A DNA stretch of 64,000 nt from Stomorhina lunata (taxonomy: Eukaryota; Arthropoda; Insecta; Diptera; Rhiniidae): positions 97,093,998 to 97,157,997 of the forward strand of contig OW121743.1 of NCBI GenBank assembly GCA_933228675.1, given 5' to 3'. The notes below the pieces were generated by a model. It was not told the DNA's origin, ran no database searches, and was given only the letters and a program-made list of their open reading frames with translations. Shown in pieces: positions 1 through 10,372 of the stretch. Position 1 is the first letter of the stretch. Every line of letters starts with the position of its first letter. The translations under genes were made by a program, and so were the position numbers.

Positions 1-1590
1 GTTTATATGTTTATATTATACAGAATTAAGTTATTTGAAAAATTTTTCAAAAACATAGAAAAAATAAATTTTGTTATTTTTTTGCAAAAAAAAAAAAATA
101 TAATTTTTCATACTTTTTTTCGGTTCACGAAATTTAAAGAATTTTCCTGTATTATAAAATTTACATAATTAAATTTTTTTTCTTTTAGTTCATTTAGAAA
201 TTTATCAGAAATTTTACAGTATTTTTTAAAAAAATTTCCGTTTTACCAAAAATGATTTATAAGCCGAAAAAGACCAGATGTCATGCAAAATACCCAGAAA
301 ATCCAATATGTAGTCAAATATTTCTTAAGCTAGATAAGAGATAAGGCAGTGCAGTTAGAATTTATTTTTAAAAAAATCTAACTGCATCTTTCGCATTGGA
401 CCAAATTGACGTAAGTTAAACGGACCCAAAAGTTTTACATACCCGAGGTAGGCAAGTTTGGGCCAATGTAGAGCCCTCTGTACTACAGATAGATACGTCC
501 AACTCCTCTTTTACTGATTTTTCAAATTCCGTCAAAATCCGTCTAGTAGTTGGCTGAGTTAAGATAGAAAAAACTCATTAGCTCCACTGTGCGATGTTAT
601 AAAGTTACTTTATAATTTATTTCATCAAATTGACAACAAAAAAACTGTTATTTAATTTTCAATAATCAAATCTAATTTATATAATTACTTTTTGAATTTA
701 ATATGAAAATTGTATAGATAATTATGTAAATGGTTTTCGTTATTGTCTACATAATTTTGAGGCAAATAGTTTTAATAAATAAAACCTCAGACATTAGATA
801 ATAGTTATCACATGTTAATAATTAATATATGAAATAAATAAACAAACAAAAAGGTTAAATCCATATCAAAAAGAACAGCAAGTTTTATTAAACTTGTATT
901 AAAATTGTTCCTTAGATTAACTATTAATTTGTACTATTATTTCTACAGACTATATGTCTGCTTTCACATGGACTAAACCGAATTTAATATTAAATGATAG
1001 GGATTACATATACGAGTATTTTAAATATCTTGATTATTAACACAACAATGCATGCACACATACACACGCATACATACATTCATGCAAATAAATTAAAAGT
1101 AAACAAAAGTTCGAATTCACAAAAAAATTCAATTGTTTTAAAAATTTAATTAAAAGCTTTTAAAAAGAAAATACAGTGACGCTGACGAAAAATATCCTAA
1201 AGCAAAGAATTTTTAGAATTTTTAGAATTATTTAAATAATTTTTTTTAACTGTGTTAATATTCCAAAGTTTATGTGTTTAAGTGTTTAATATTCCAAAGT
1301 TTTTAAATATTTATCTTAAATAAATGTAATAGATGTACTTGACTGTTTATTTTACCCCTCAAAAATTTTGCACTTGAGTTTTCTAAAAAAAACTCTACTA
1401 TGTTTATCAAATTAAAATCACCTTCACACTAAGCCAGAGAAATCTGTCATTTACATGTAAATAAATTATTAACTTAGCGGTTATTTATTTTTTGTTTTAG
1501 TGAGTAAATATTTTTTTCCAATTCATTTAAATACAGCTCCTGATTGCATTACTTGAATATGACAGAAAATCTTTAAAGAAAATTTTGTCA
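1..1590. other. AT-rich intronic/flanking DNA with a repeat-like block
   Basis: No exon was recognised here. Positions about 330-600 are less AT-rich than the rest and read like the body of a dispersed transposon (phrases such as 'ccgtcaaaatccgtctagtag' and 'ggctgagttaagatag'). They include a short hairpin, GCAGTTAGA...TCTAACTGC, at about 353-385. Around 1040-1090 is a short ACACAT/ATACATAC-rich stretch. The remainder is low-complexity A/T sequence, presumably the upstream intron of the GARNL3-like gene. Confidence 0.4.
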
Positions 1591-4445
1591 TATTACATTT
1601 TTCTATAAAAAAATTTTCATTATTAAAATTTTTTCTACAGAAAATTGTTAGTTAATAAAAATGTTTCTATAGAAAATTTTTAGTTATTAAAATTTTTTCC
1701 ATAGAAAATTTTTCGGTATTAAAAATTTCTATAGAACATTTTTCGGTATTAAAAATTTTCTATAGAAAATTTTTCGGTATTAAAAATTATCTATAGAAAA
1801 TTTGTTGGTATGAAAAATTTTCTATAGAAAATATTTCGGTATTAAAAATTTTCTACACAAAATTTTTCTGTATTAAAAATTTTCTACAGAAAATTTTTCG
1901 TTATTTAAAATTTTCTATAGAAAATTTTTCGTTATTTAAAATTTTCTATAGAAAATTTTTCGTTATTAAAAAATTTTCTACAGAAAAGTTTTCGTTATTA
2001 AAAAATTCTCTACAGAAAAGTTTTCGTTATTAAAAAATTTTCTACAGAAAAGTTTTCGTTATTAAAAAATTTTCTACAGAAAAGTTTTCGTTATTAAAAA
2101 ATTTTCTACAGAAAATTTTTCGTTATTAAAATATTTTCTATAGAAAATTTTCGGTTATTAAAAAATTTTCTATATTAAAAAAATTTTCGTTATTAAAAAA
2201 TTTTCTATAGAAAATTTTTCGTTATTAAAAATTTTCTATAGAAAATTTTTCGTTATTAAAAATTTTCTATAGAAAATTTTTCGTTATTAAAAATTTTCTA
2301 TAGAAAATTTTTCGTTATTAAAAAATTTTCTGTAGAAAATTTTTCATTATTAAAAAATTTTCTGTAGAAAATTTTTCGTTATTAAAAAATTTTCTATAGA
2401 AAATTTTTCGTTGTTAAAAAATTTTCTATAGAAAATTTTTCGTTATTAAAAAATTTTCTATAGAAAATTTTTCGTTATTAAAAAATTTTCTATAGAAAAT
2501 TTTTCGTTATTAAAAAATTTTCTATAGAAAATTTTTCGTTATTAAAAAATTTTCTATGGAAAATTTTTCGTTATTAAAAAATTTTCTATAGAAAATTTTT
2601 CGTTATTAAAAAATTTTCTATAGAAAATTTTTCGTTATTAAAAAATTTTCTATAGAAAATTTTTCGTTATTAAAAAATTTTCTATAGAAAATTTTTCGTT
2701 ATTAAAAAATTTTCTATAGAAAATTTTTCGTTATTAAAAAATTTTCTATAGAAAATTTTTCGTTATTAAAAAATTTTCTATAGAAAATTTTACGTTATTA
2801 AAAAATTTTCTATAGAAAATTTTTCGTTATTAAAAAATTTTCTATAGAAAATTTTTCGTTATTAAAAAATTTTCTATAGAAAATTTTTCGTTATTAAAAA
2901 ATTTTCTATAGAAAATTTTTCGTTATTAAAAAATTTTCTATAGAAAATTTTTCGTTATTAAAAAATTTTCTATAGAAAATTTTTGGTTATTAAAAAATTT
3001 TCTATAGAAAATTTTTCGTTATTAAAAAATTTTCTATAGAAAATTTTTCGTTATTGAAAAATTTTCTATAGAAAATTTTTCGTTATTAAAAAATTTTCTA
3101 TAGAAAATTTTTCGTTATTAAAAAATTTTCTATAGAAAATTTTTCGTTATTAAAAAATTTTCTATAGAAAATTTTTCGTTATTAAAAAATTTTCTATAGA
3201 AAATTTTTCGTTATTAAAAAATTTTCTATAGAAAATTTTTCGTTATTAAAAAATTTTCTATAGAAAATTTTTCGTTATTAAAAAATTTTCTATAGAAAAT
3301 TTTTCGTTATTAAAAAATTTTCTATAGAAAACTTTTCGTTATTAAAAAATTTTCTATAGAAAATTTTTCGTTATTAAAAAATTTTCTATAGAAAATTTTT
3401 CGTTATTAAAAAATTTTCTATAGAAAATTTTTCGTTATCAAAAATTTCCTATAGAAAATTTTTCGTTATTAAAATATTTTCTATAGAAAATTTTTGGTTA
3501 TTAAAAAATTTTCGATAGAAAGTTTTTCGTTATTAAAAAATTTTCGATAGAAAATTTTTCGTTATTAAAAAAATTTCTATAGAAAATTTTTCGTTATTAA
3601 AAAATTTTCTATAGAAAATTTTTCGTTATTAAAAAATTTTCTATAGAAAATTTTTCGTTATTAAAAAATTTTCTATATAAAACTTTTCGTTATAAAAAAA
3701 AATTCTATATAAAATTTTTCTTTATAAAAAAAATTTCTGTAGAGAATTTATCGCTATTAAAAATTTTTCAATCTAGAGAAAATTTTTCGCTATTAAAAAA
3801 TTTTCTATAGAAAATTTTTCACTATTAAAAAATTTTCTTTAGAAAATTGTTCGCTATTAGAAAATTTTCTATAGACAATTTTTCGCTATTAAAAAATTTT
3901 CTATAGAAAATTTTTTAATGTTCGTCATTAAAAAATTTTCTATAGAAAATTTTTTAATGTTCGTCATTAAAAAATTTTCTATATAAAATTTTTCGTTATT
4001 TAAAAATTTTCTATTTAAAATTTTTTCGTTATAAAAAAATTTTCTATAGAAAATTATCTATAGAAAATTTTTTTAGAACGCTATTAAAAATTTTCTATAA
4101 ACAATTTTTGCTATTAGAAATATTTCTATATATTCTTTACATAGTTTTGTATAGTTTTTTTTTGCTATTAAACATTTTTCTATAAAAAATTTTTGCTAAT
4201 TTAAATTTTTCAATAAAAAATTTTTTGCCATTAAAAATTTTTCCATACAAAATATTTCGCAATAAAATTTTTTTTATTGATAATTTTTCTATAGAAAATT
4301 TTTCTTTAGAAATTTTTTCGCCATTTAGAATTTGTCTATAGAAACTTTTCCACCATCAAAAATTTTTCTATAGAAATTTTTCGCTTTTAAAAGTTTTTCT
4401 AAAGAAAATTTTTCTTTATTAAAAATTTTTTGTAGAAAATTTTTC
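1591..4445 (+). repeat. Minisatellite array, 32-bp unit with palindromic core
   Basis: Tandem array whose unit is TATAGAAAATTTTTCGTTAT followed by TAAAAAATTTTC, 32 bp in total. Every unit contains the perfect palindrome AAATTTTCTATAGAAAATTT. Copies are nearly identical across about 2100-3660, with only scattered single-base changes. They decay towards both edges (1600-2100 and 3660-4440), where length and sequence vary. That pattern is typical of homogenisation by unequal exchange in the array centre. No coding capacity is apparent. Confidence 0.95.
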
Positions 4446-6530
4446 ATAACTAACTTTGGACTATATTCAATAAATCCCTTTTATCTTATGTTGATAAATA
4501 AACTTCCATTCTTTCTATATAAGGCTAAAAACTCAAACTTAAAATGTAACATAAATCTTACTAACATTGCAAAATCCCCCGCTAAAGTAACGACATTTAA
4601 CGCTGTATTTAACACCTACTGCTGGTTTTTCATGGTCACAGATTTATAAATTAAAAAACAGTAAATAAAAATTTTGCTGATAGCGTTTTCTGTGAATACC
4701 AAAATGATATTAAAAATGACTGTCTGCTATAACTATTAAAATGAAAAGGCGCCAAAAATAATAGTGGCATATATATGTAAGGATATTAAATTGAAATAAT
4801 AAAAAATAAAATTTTACAATAATACAAATATAAACATAAAACTCAATTAAATTTTATAAATTATAAAAAAATTGAGAGTAAATAGTTTAAAGTTTTAATA
4901 TTCCTTAACAGAAATATTGATTTTTGGGTTCATTGACGAAATGTCTACATTTATTTTATCTTTGCCATAGAAACTATTAAAAATTTAAAACTTTTAATTA
5001 TTTAAAATCTATTTTTATTTTTCTTCTTAAAACACACTCTTTACTTCACAGCAGAACTTGAAAAACTTTTAACCACTTATTTAAGTTTTCCAACAATTAT
5101 CTCAACTTCAAAGTATTTATTTGGCCGTTAACGCCAACACAATACTCAGAAGATACAATGACAAATATCTAGTGCATACTTTTCGGGTATCAATATCGAA
5201 ATTTCATTATTCTTCTTTTTTATGCAACAATGAATTTTCAACTTCGTTTTAGTTGTTTTTTTTTTTTTTTGCAACATATTTGTTGCTTAATGCGTGACTG
5301 ATTTTATAAATTGTTTCTTTTCTTTGTCTCGGAAAATAGTTGCAATTTTTGTAGCTTTTAAATGAAATGAGTAACAAAATAAAGGCAATGTCAGTTTCTG
5401 TTATATAATATATAGAAAATTCAATAAAATTCATTTATACATGAATTTTGTTAAATTTTCTTAGCATAAAGAAAAAAATTTTACGATATGCGAATTGCGT
5501 GATAAGAAAATTGATTTAACAAATTTAATAAAAGAAATGCATAAGAAATTTAAAGAAAATTTTGCATTTGCAAATTTAATGAAAATGTTTCATTTGTAAA
5601 TTTAGAATTTAAAATTATGCACCTTAAAAATTATTCAAATAGAAAAACTTATTTTATGCAACAATAATAATTTCAATGCAAACCATGTTTATCAATAATA
5701 TGAAATTTTACTCTAATATAAAGCAAAATTTATTGATAGTTTCGAAATGTATAAAAATCTTGCTTTCCTGTATAATATTGTCCTTCACAATTTATTTATG
5801 GATTTAGTAAGGAAGCAAAATAATAATATTTTTCATTTCATTTTAAATTTATTTTGAATATTTATTAAAATTATAGAAAAATTAGAATCTAATAGGAAAT
5901 AGTACAAAAAAACGATAACCATAAAATACAATATAAGACACAATTTATTTTGAAAATTAAAAAGGATGCACAGATTTAAATTAAATAGACATTTGATATT
6001 TTTTATACTTAAAAAGGTATTTTTTCTTTGTGTAGTTCTGATGTTTTAAAAAAAAGTTTCTATTCTATTTTTTTTTTTAATATTTTTCCATAGAAAATTT
6101 TTCTCTACAAAATTTTTTATCAAAAAAATTTCTATGGTTTTATCAAAAAAAATTCTATGGTTCAGCTCTTCTTAAGTTCATATAAAATTTTTGCATGCGA
6201 AATTTATAACTAATTTACAATTTATTTTATTTGATGTTACTGATAAAGATAGTGCTGGTTATTTATTACTTAAAATCATTTACATTTGAAAATAAATAAT
6301 GTCATTTGTAAATATCTTACAAGTTAAAAACAAAACAATTTATAATAACAAGACAACGCCATATGTCACATTCAAGAAAATAATAATAATGATTGTAGCT
6401 AAAAGATATAAAGATTATATATATAGGTAATTTACCCAGCAGTTCAACACATTATATTTTATACATTATTAAAGAACCGACTCCGAGATGTATGAAACGA
6501 TTAGATATTTTTAAATTTTTGAGTGTAAAA
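4446..6530. other. AT-rich intronic DNA, nothing recognised
   Basis: No exon, RNA gene or terminal repeat was recognised. A few weak TTTCTATAGAAAA-like units occur near 6080-6160. The open stretch on the minus strand at about 5250-5430 has no recognisable product and low-complexity composition. Confidence 0.4.
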
Positions 6531-7640
6531 AGTGGATAATTGACTATTTATAGGAAATTTTTCGAAAATTGACTATTTATAGGAAATCTTTCGAAAATTT
6601 ACTATTTATAGACAAATTTTCAAAATTGACTATTTATAGCAATTTTTTTTTTAATTGACTATTTATAAGAAATTTTTCGAAAATCTACTATTTACAGAAA
6701 ATTTTCAAAAATTGACTATTTATAGGAAATTTTTCTTCAATTGACTATTAATAAGAAATTTTTCGAAAATTTACTATTAATAGGAAATTTTTCGAAAATT
6801 TACTATTTAAAGGAAATTTTTCGAAAACTAACTATTTATAGAAAATTTTCGAAAATTGAATTTATATAGGAAATATTTCGAAAATTTACTATTTATAGGA
6901 AATTTTTCGAAAATTGACTATTTATAGGAAAATTTTCGAAATTTGACTACTTATATAAAATTTTTCGAAAATTTACTATTTATAGGAAATTTTTCGAAAA
7001 TTGCCTATTTATAGGAAATTTTTCGAAAATTGACTATTTATAGGAAATTTTTCGAAAATTGACTATTTATAGGAAATTTTTCAAAAATTGACTATATATA
7101 GGAAATTTTTCGAAAATTGACTATATATAGGAAATTTTTCGAAAATTGACTATTTTCGAAAATTGACTATTTAAAGGAAATTTTTCGAAAATTGACTATT
7201 TATGGGAAATTTTTGAAAATTGACTATTTATAGGAAATTTTTCGAAAATTGACTATTTATAGGAAATTTTTCGAAAATTGACTATTTATAGGAAATTTTT
7301 AAAAAATTGACTATATATAGGAAATTTTTCGAAAATTGACTATATATAGGAAATTTTTCGAAAATTGACTATTTAAAGGAAATTTTTCGAAAATTGACTA
7401 TTTATGGGAAATTTTTCGAAAATTGACTATTTATAGGAAATTTTTCAAAAATTGACTATTTATAGGAAATTTTTTCGAAAATTGATTGTTTATAGGAAGT
7501 TTTTCGAAAACTGACTATTTATAGGAAATTTTTTGAAAATTGTCTCTTTATAGGAAATTTTTTAAAAATTGACTATTTATGGGAAATTTTTCGAAAATTG
7601 ACTATTTATAGGAAATTTTTCTAAAATTTACGACTACAAC
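6531..7640 (+). repeat. Minisatellite array, 29-bp unit
   Basis: Unit is TTTCGAAAATTGACTATTTA followed by TAGGAAATT, 29 bp. There are roughly 35-38 copies with point variation (gactatatatagg, gactatttatggg, tttacta variants). Several variant blocks recur in order; for example, two runs of 'ctatatatagg' pairs near 7090-7140 and 7310-7350 are followed by the same neighbours, suggesting a higher-order duplication of about 220 bp. The core TATAGGAAATTTTTC is shared with the arrays at 21.8-25.2, 30.1-31.7 and 57.3-58.1 kb. Confidence 0.95.
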
Positions 7641-7689
7641 ATACCATCCAAATAAATAATAAGTTATTACAGAAGTACTTATTTGTAAT

Positions 7690-7745
7690 TAAGATGGTAA
7701 TTTAAACTGAATGGCCCCGGTTCAAATCCCACCAAGGGCAACAAT
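7690..7745 (+). repeat. tRNA-like B-box fragment (possible SINE relic)
   Basis: GGTTCAAATCC at 7719-7729 matches the RNA polymerase III B box (GWTCRANNC) and sits in a GC-richer context (ggccccgg...ccaccaagggc). No convincing A box or cloverleaf was found upstream, so this is at most a tRNA-derived SINE head or a decayed tRNA-like sequence. Confidence 0.35.
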
Positions 7746-8548
7746 TTTTTTTTAGTTTTTTTTTTATTAAGAGTCTTTTTAAATGATTTTTGAATTTTAA
7801 GAACTTAAATATTATTTTCTGTAAAAAAATTTGTAAAACTAACTGACGTTAATGAAAAAATACCATCATGAGTCAATTATGATTATGCAGGGGATGTTGA
7901 ATACCAAACACGATTCTAATTGGTCTTAACTTGGTAAGCCCAACTTATCTGGGTCATCCTTCATCTTAACTGTGGACACACACCTCCTCATGGTATCACC
8001 CGGGGAGATAGTTTAACACCCATTAATATTGTGAGTTAACATTTTTCGAGAGTTGTCCCAAAGATCGATAAAAATGGGGCTAGTAACCCTCTCTTGAAAA
8101 AAAATACAATGAAGAGGATAAAATTAGAATTGAAATGTCCCACTACCTAATGTTAGAGGAGGATGTCCGAAACTTCGATAGAAAGACCAAGTAGAGGAAT
8201 ATTTTTCAAAGCTTGGCCTATAAAATTTGAGAATATTCGCACAAGATCGAAATCCATGGAATTCGAAAATATGCTCGGACTTTGACCTTAACAGGTTTTA
8301 ACATTTAAGTAAGTAAGAGTCAATCTTATGTAAAAACTTATACAAAAAAGAAGATTTAAATTGTTTAAGTTTTAAAATAATTTTAAAAAAGTTTTAAAAT
8401 AATTACAAAAAATCGTATAAAAATATTTTTCCAAAAATTACAACAAAGCAAAAAAAAGCAGGGAAAAACAAAGTTATTTTCACATGATTTTGGATCTAAA
8501 AATAAAAATTGTTTATATTAATTATAAGCTGCTAAGTTTTCAACATAT
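7746..8548. other. GC-richer unclassified block, possible transposon relic
   Basis: Positions about 7845-8310 have a distinctly more balanced base composition than the surroundings (for example 'cacccggggagatag' and 'ggtaagcccaacttatctgg'). No open frame or terminal repeats could be identified. It follows the B-box fragment and may be the body of the same element; this is inference only. 8310-8548 is AT-rich with nothing recognised. Confidence 0.3.
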
Positions 8549-8606
8549 GTAGTAGAGTCTCTGCCTAGCAGTCGGAGGGTCTAGGTTCGAGCCCCCATGG
8601 GATCAT
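8549..8606 (+). repeat. tRNA-derived SINE head fragment
   Basis: Contains a perfect B box, GGTTCGAGCCC at 8584-8594, preceded by 'tctgcctagcagtcggaggg' and followed by an A-rich run. The phrase TCTGCCTAG plus this B box recurs at 47831-47849, supporting a dispersed tRNA-derived family rather than a functional tRNA gene. No target-site duplication was found. Confidence 0.45.
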
Positions 8607-8844
8607 AAAAAAAAATTTGTATTTCGTTTAAAAATATATGTTTTTAATAAAACAACAACAAAAAAGTTGTTGCTGTTGTTGTTGTTGCTTTCAAATTGCT
8701 TACCCAAGTCATTACTTTTCTACAATTGGTAGTACTTACCTCCAATGACATCCCCATGTTAATGTAATGACTTAAACAGCGAATGAGTAAGTAGTTCGTG
8801 TTCAATAGTTTAACTGTTTAACTCATTATTTGGTAATGAAAAGT
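8607..8844. other. Intronic DNA with CAA/GTT trinucleotide run
   Basis: Nothing coding was seen. An imperfect inverted pair of (aac)n and (gttgtt)n trinucleotides at about 8651-8687 can form a hairpin. Confidence 0.4.
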
Positions 8845-9045
8845 TTTACTGGGATATTTCGAAAATTGAATATTTAAAGGAAATTTTTCGAAATTTGACT
8901 ATTTATAGGACATTTTTCGAAAATTTAGTATTTATTGGAAATTTTTCGAAAATTGTCTAATTATAGGAAATTTTTCGAAAATTGACTGTTTGTTGGAAAT
9001 TTTTCGAAAATTGACTAATTATAGCAAATTTTTCGAAAATTTTAA
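8845..9045 (+). repeat. Detached segment of the 29-bp GACTATTTATAGG array
   Basis: Six to seven diverged copies of the same unit as the 6.5-7.6 kb array (GGAAATTTTTCGAAAATTGACTA), separated from it by about 1.2 kb of GC-richer, SINE-like material. One explanation is that the array was split by insertion of that material. Confidence 0.85.
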
Positions 9046-9986
9046 GCTCTTAGTTGCATCGAAATGACCCTTTAACCAGTCTTTAAAAAAATCTTCAATT
9101 CAAAACTGCTGAGTGTATATTTACAGTCATTAAAAATATTTATAGTCATAAAAAAATGTCCCAATATTCAGTTTACAATAATAAATCATATAAAATACAC
9201 AACTTGACCATTTTCTACTCTTTTAAATTGGTAATTGTCATTTAAGAAAAAAAAATAAAGGCAAAAGCAAGTATACGCTATTTCATATGATTTTTGGTTA
9301 AAGAAAATTATGAACGAATTTTTCACAAAAACGATTGAAGTAAAAACGTGTTTCACACTCGTACAACAGATTTTATGCAAGTGGCAGCCTTTATTTGGTG
9401 TTAAGGGAGAAAATTCAAAGATCAAGATGAAATATTTTGTCTGATTGCATGTCAAATTGTTAGTTAGATGAGGGTTTTTGTTTTACCAACTACAAAATTG
9501 TTGAAAGTTTGACATAAACTGAGTTTTGAATATGGTTAAAAGAGAATTTAGTTAGATGCACGAGCGGAAATTTGTTGTTTCTGGAAACTTCTAAATTGAG
9601 TTTTAAATAGAAACTAAGCAAAGTTACTAGCTGAAACAATATTATGTTGTGTTAAAATTCTGTAAATAAAAAATTGAAACTACAACCTTCAATTTCCAAA
9701 TTTAAAACATATGTGACGTATGATTATATTTTTATTATTTATAACAATCATGCGCCTATGGCTAAAAATATGGTTTTGCTTCTAAAGCTTTAATTTTAAA
9801 CAATTAGAGCCAATTCCACTGGAATTGCCTTAAAAACATTTATAAAAGCTTAAAACTACAGTAAAAATCAATTAGTGTGTCACTTAAATGTTGGGTACTT
9901 TTTATGTTTTTATATTAAATGTATTTTATATATACGAGTACATTCAATATTTTTTCAAAAAATTATTTTTATTTACTTTATTTCAG
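9046..9986 (+). other. Intron sequence upstream of the first recognised exon
   Basis: Unique AT-rich DNA ending in a pyrimidine-rich acceptor (tttactttatttcag) at 9972-9986, directly before the exon. No upstream exon of the gene could be recognised between here and position 1. Confidence 0.5.
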
Positions 9987-10056
9987 CTCATCAGCCACAG
10001 AATTAATATCACGTCGAGGTGTATTTTCCCGCCATCATTATGGTTCAGTTGATCAG
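9987..10056 (+). CDS. GARNL3: GARNL3-like Rap/Ran-GAP protein, N-terminal exon (70 bp)
   Basis: Internal exon bounded by a good acceptor (tttatttcag) and a donor (CAG|gtttgt). Its first base completes a codon begun in an exon outside the window, and it ends on a codon boundary. The translation includes SRRGVFSRHHYGSVDQ. From memory of the vertebrate protein, the N-terminal region of GARNL3 has a matching SRRG-F-SR-HYGSV segment. GARNL3 proteins are predicted GTPase activators for Rap-type small GTPases, with a Rap/Ran-GAP domain followed by a citron-homology (CNH) region. This exon lies N-terminal to the GAP domain in a poorly characterised conserved stretch. The symbol is that of the vertebrate orthologue; orthology is inferred from four short exons read without alignment software. 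The open frame seen from 9919 starts inside the intron, so it is not the true start. Confidence 0.8.
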
Positions 10057-10372
10057 GTTTGTAGACAAATTGATTCTTTGCCAATATATGTACTCACAAT
10101 TTGTGGTGATAACACATTATTAAATATTTATTTTAAAAATGTATTTAAAACCTAAAGTAAACCAATTCTTAAATAGTTAAATAAAGACATACGGTTCAAA
10201 AGTCACTTAAACATCACGAAAACAACAAAAAGTTGAACAAATAAAGTTTTATTCCGAAACCTTAATAGGTACATCTATATTTGCATTAATTCTTGAATAA
10301 AATCTTATGACAATCTGTTTTCATTTTCCATATTTTTCATATAAACTGAAGCACATATTTTAAATATGTGTG

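Noticed and set aside
1591..4445. CRISPR-like array
   Set aside because: Head-to-tail identical units without variable spacers, in eukaryotic AT-rich DNA; it is a minisatellite.
8549..8606. Functional tRNA gene (also considered at 47792-47860 and 42951-43020)
   Set aside because: B boxes are good but no complete cloverleaf with acceptor stem and anticodon arm could be drawn; 42951 is clearly a SINE head with target duplications.
9919..9986. ATG at 9919 as a start codon for the 9987 exon
   Set aside because: The segment is low-complexity intron ending in a pyrimidine tract and AG; the exon's first base belongs to a split codon from an upstream exon.
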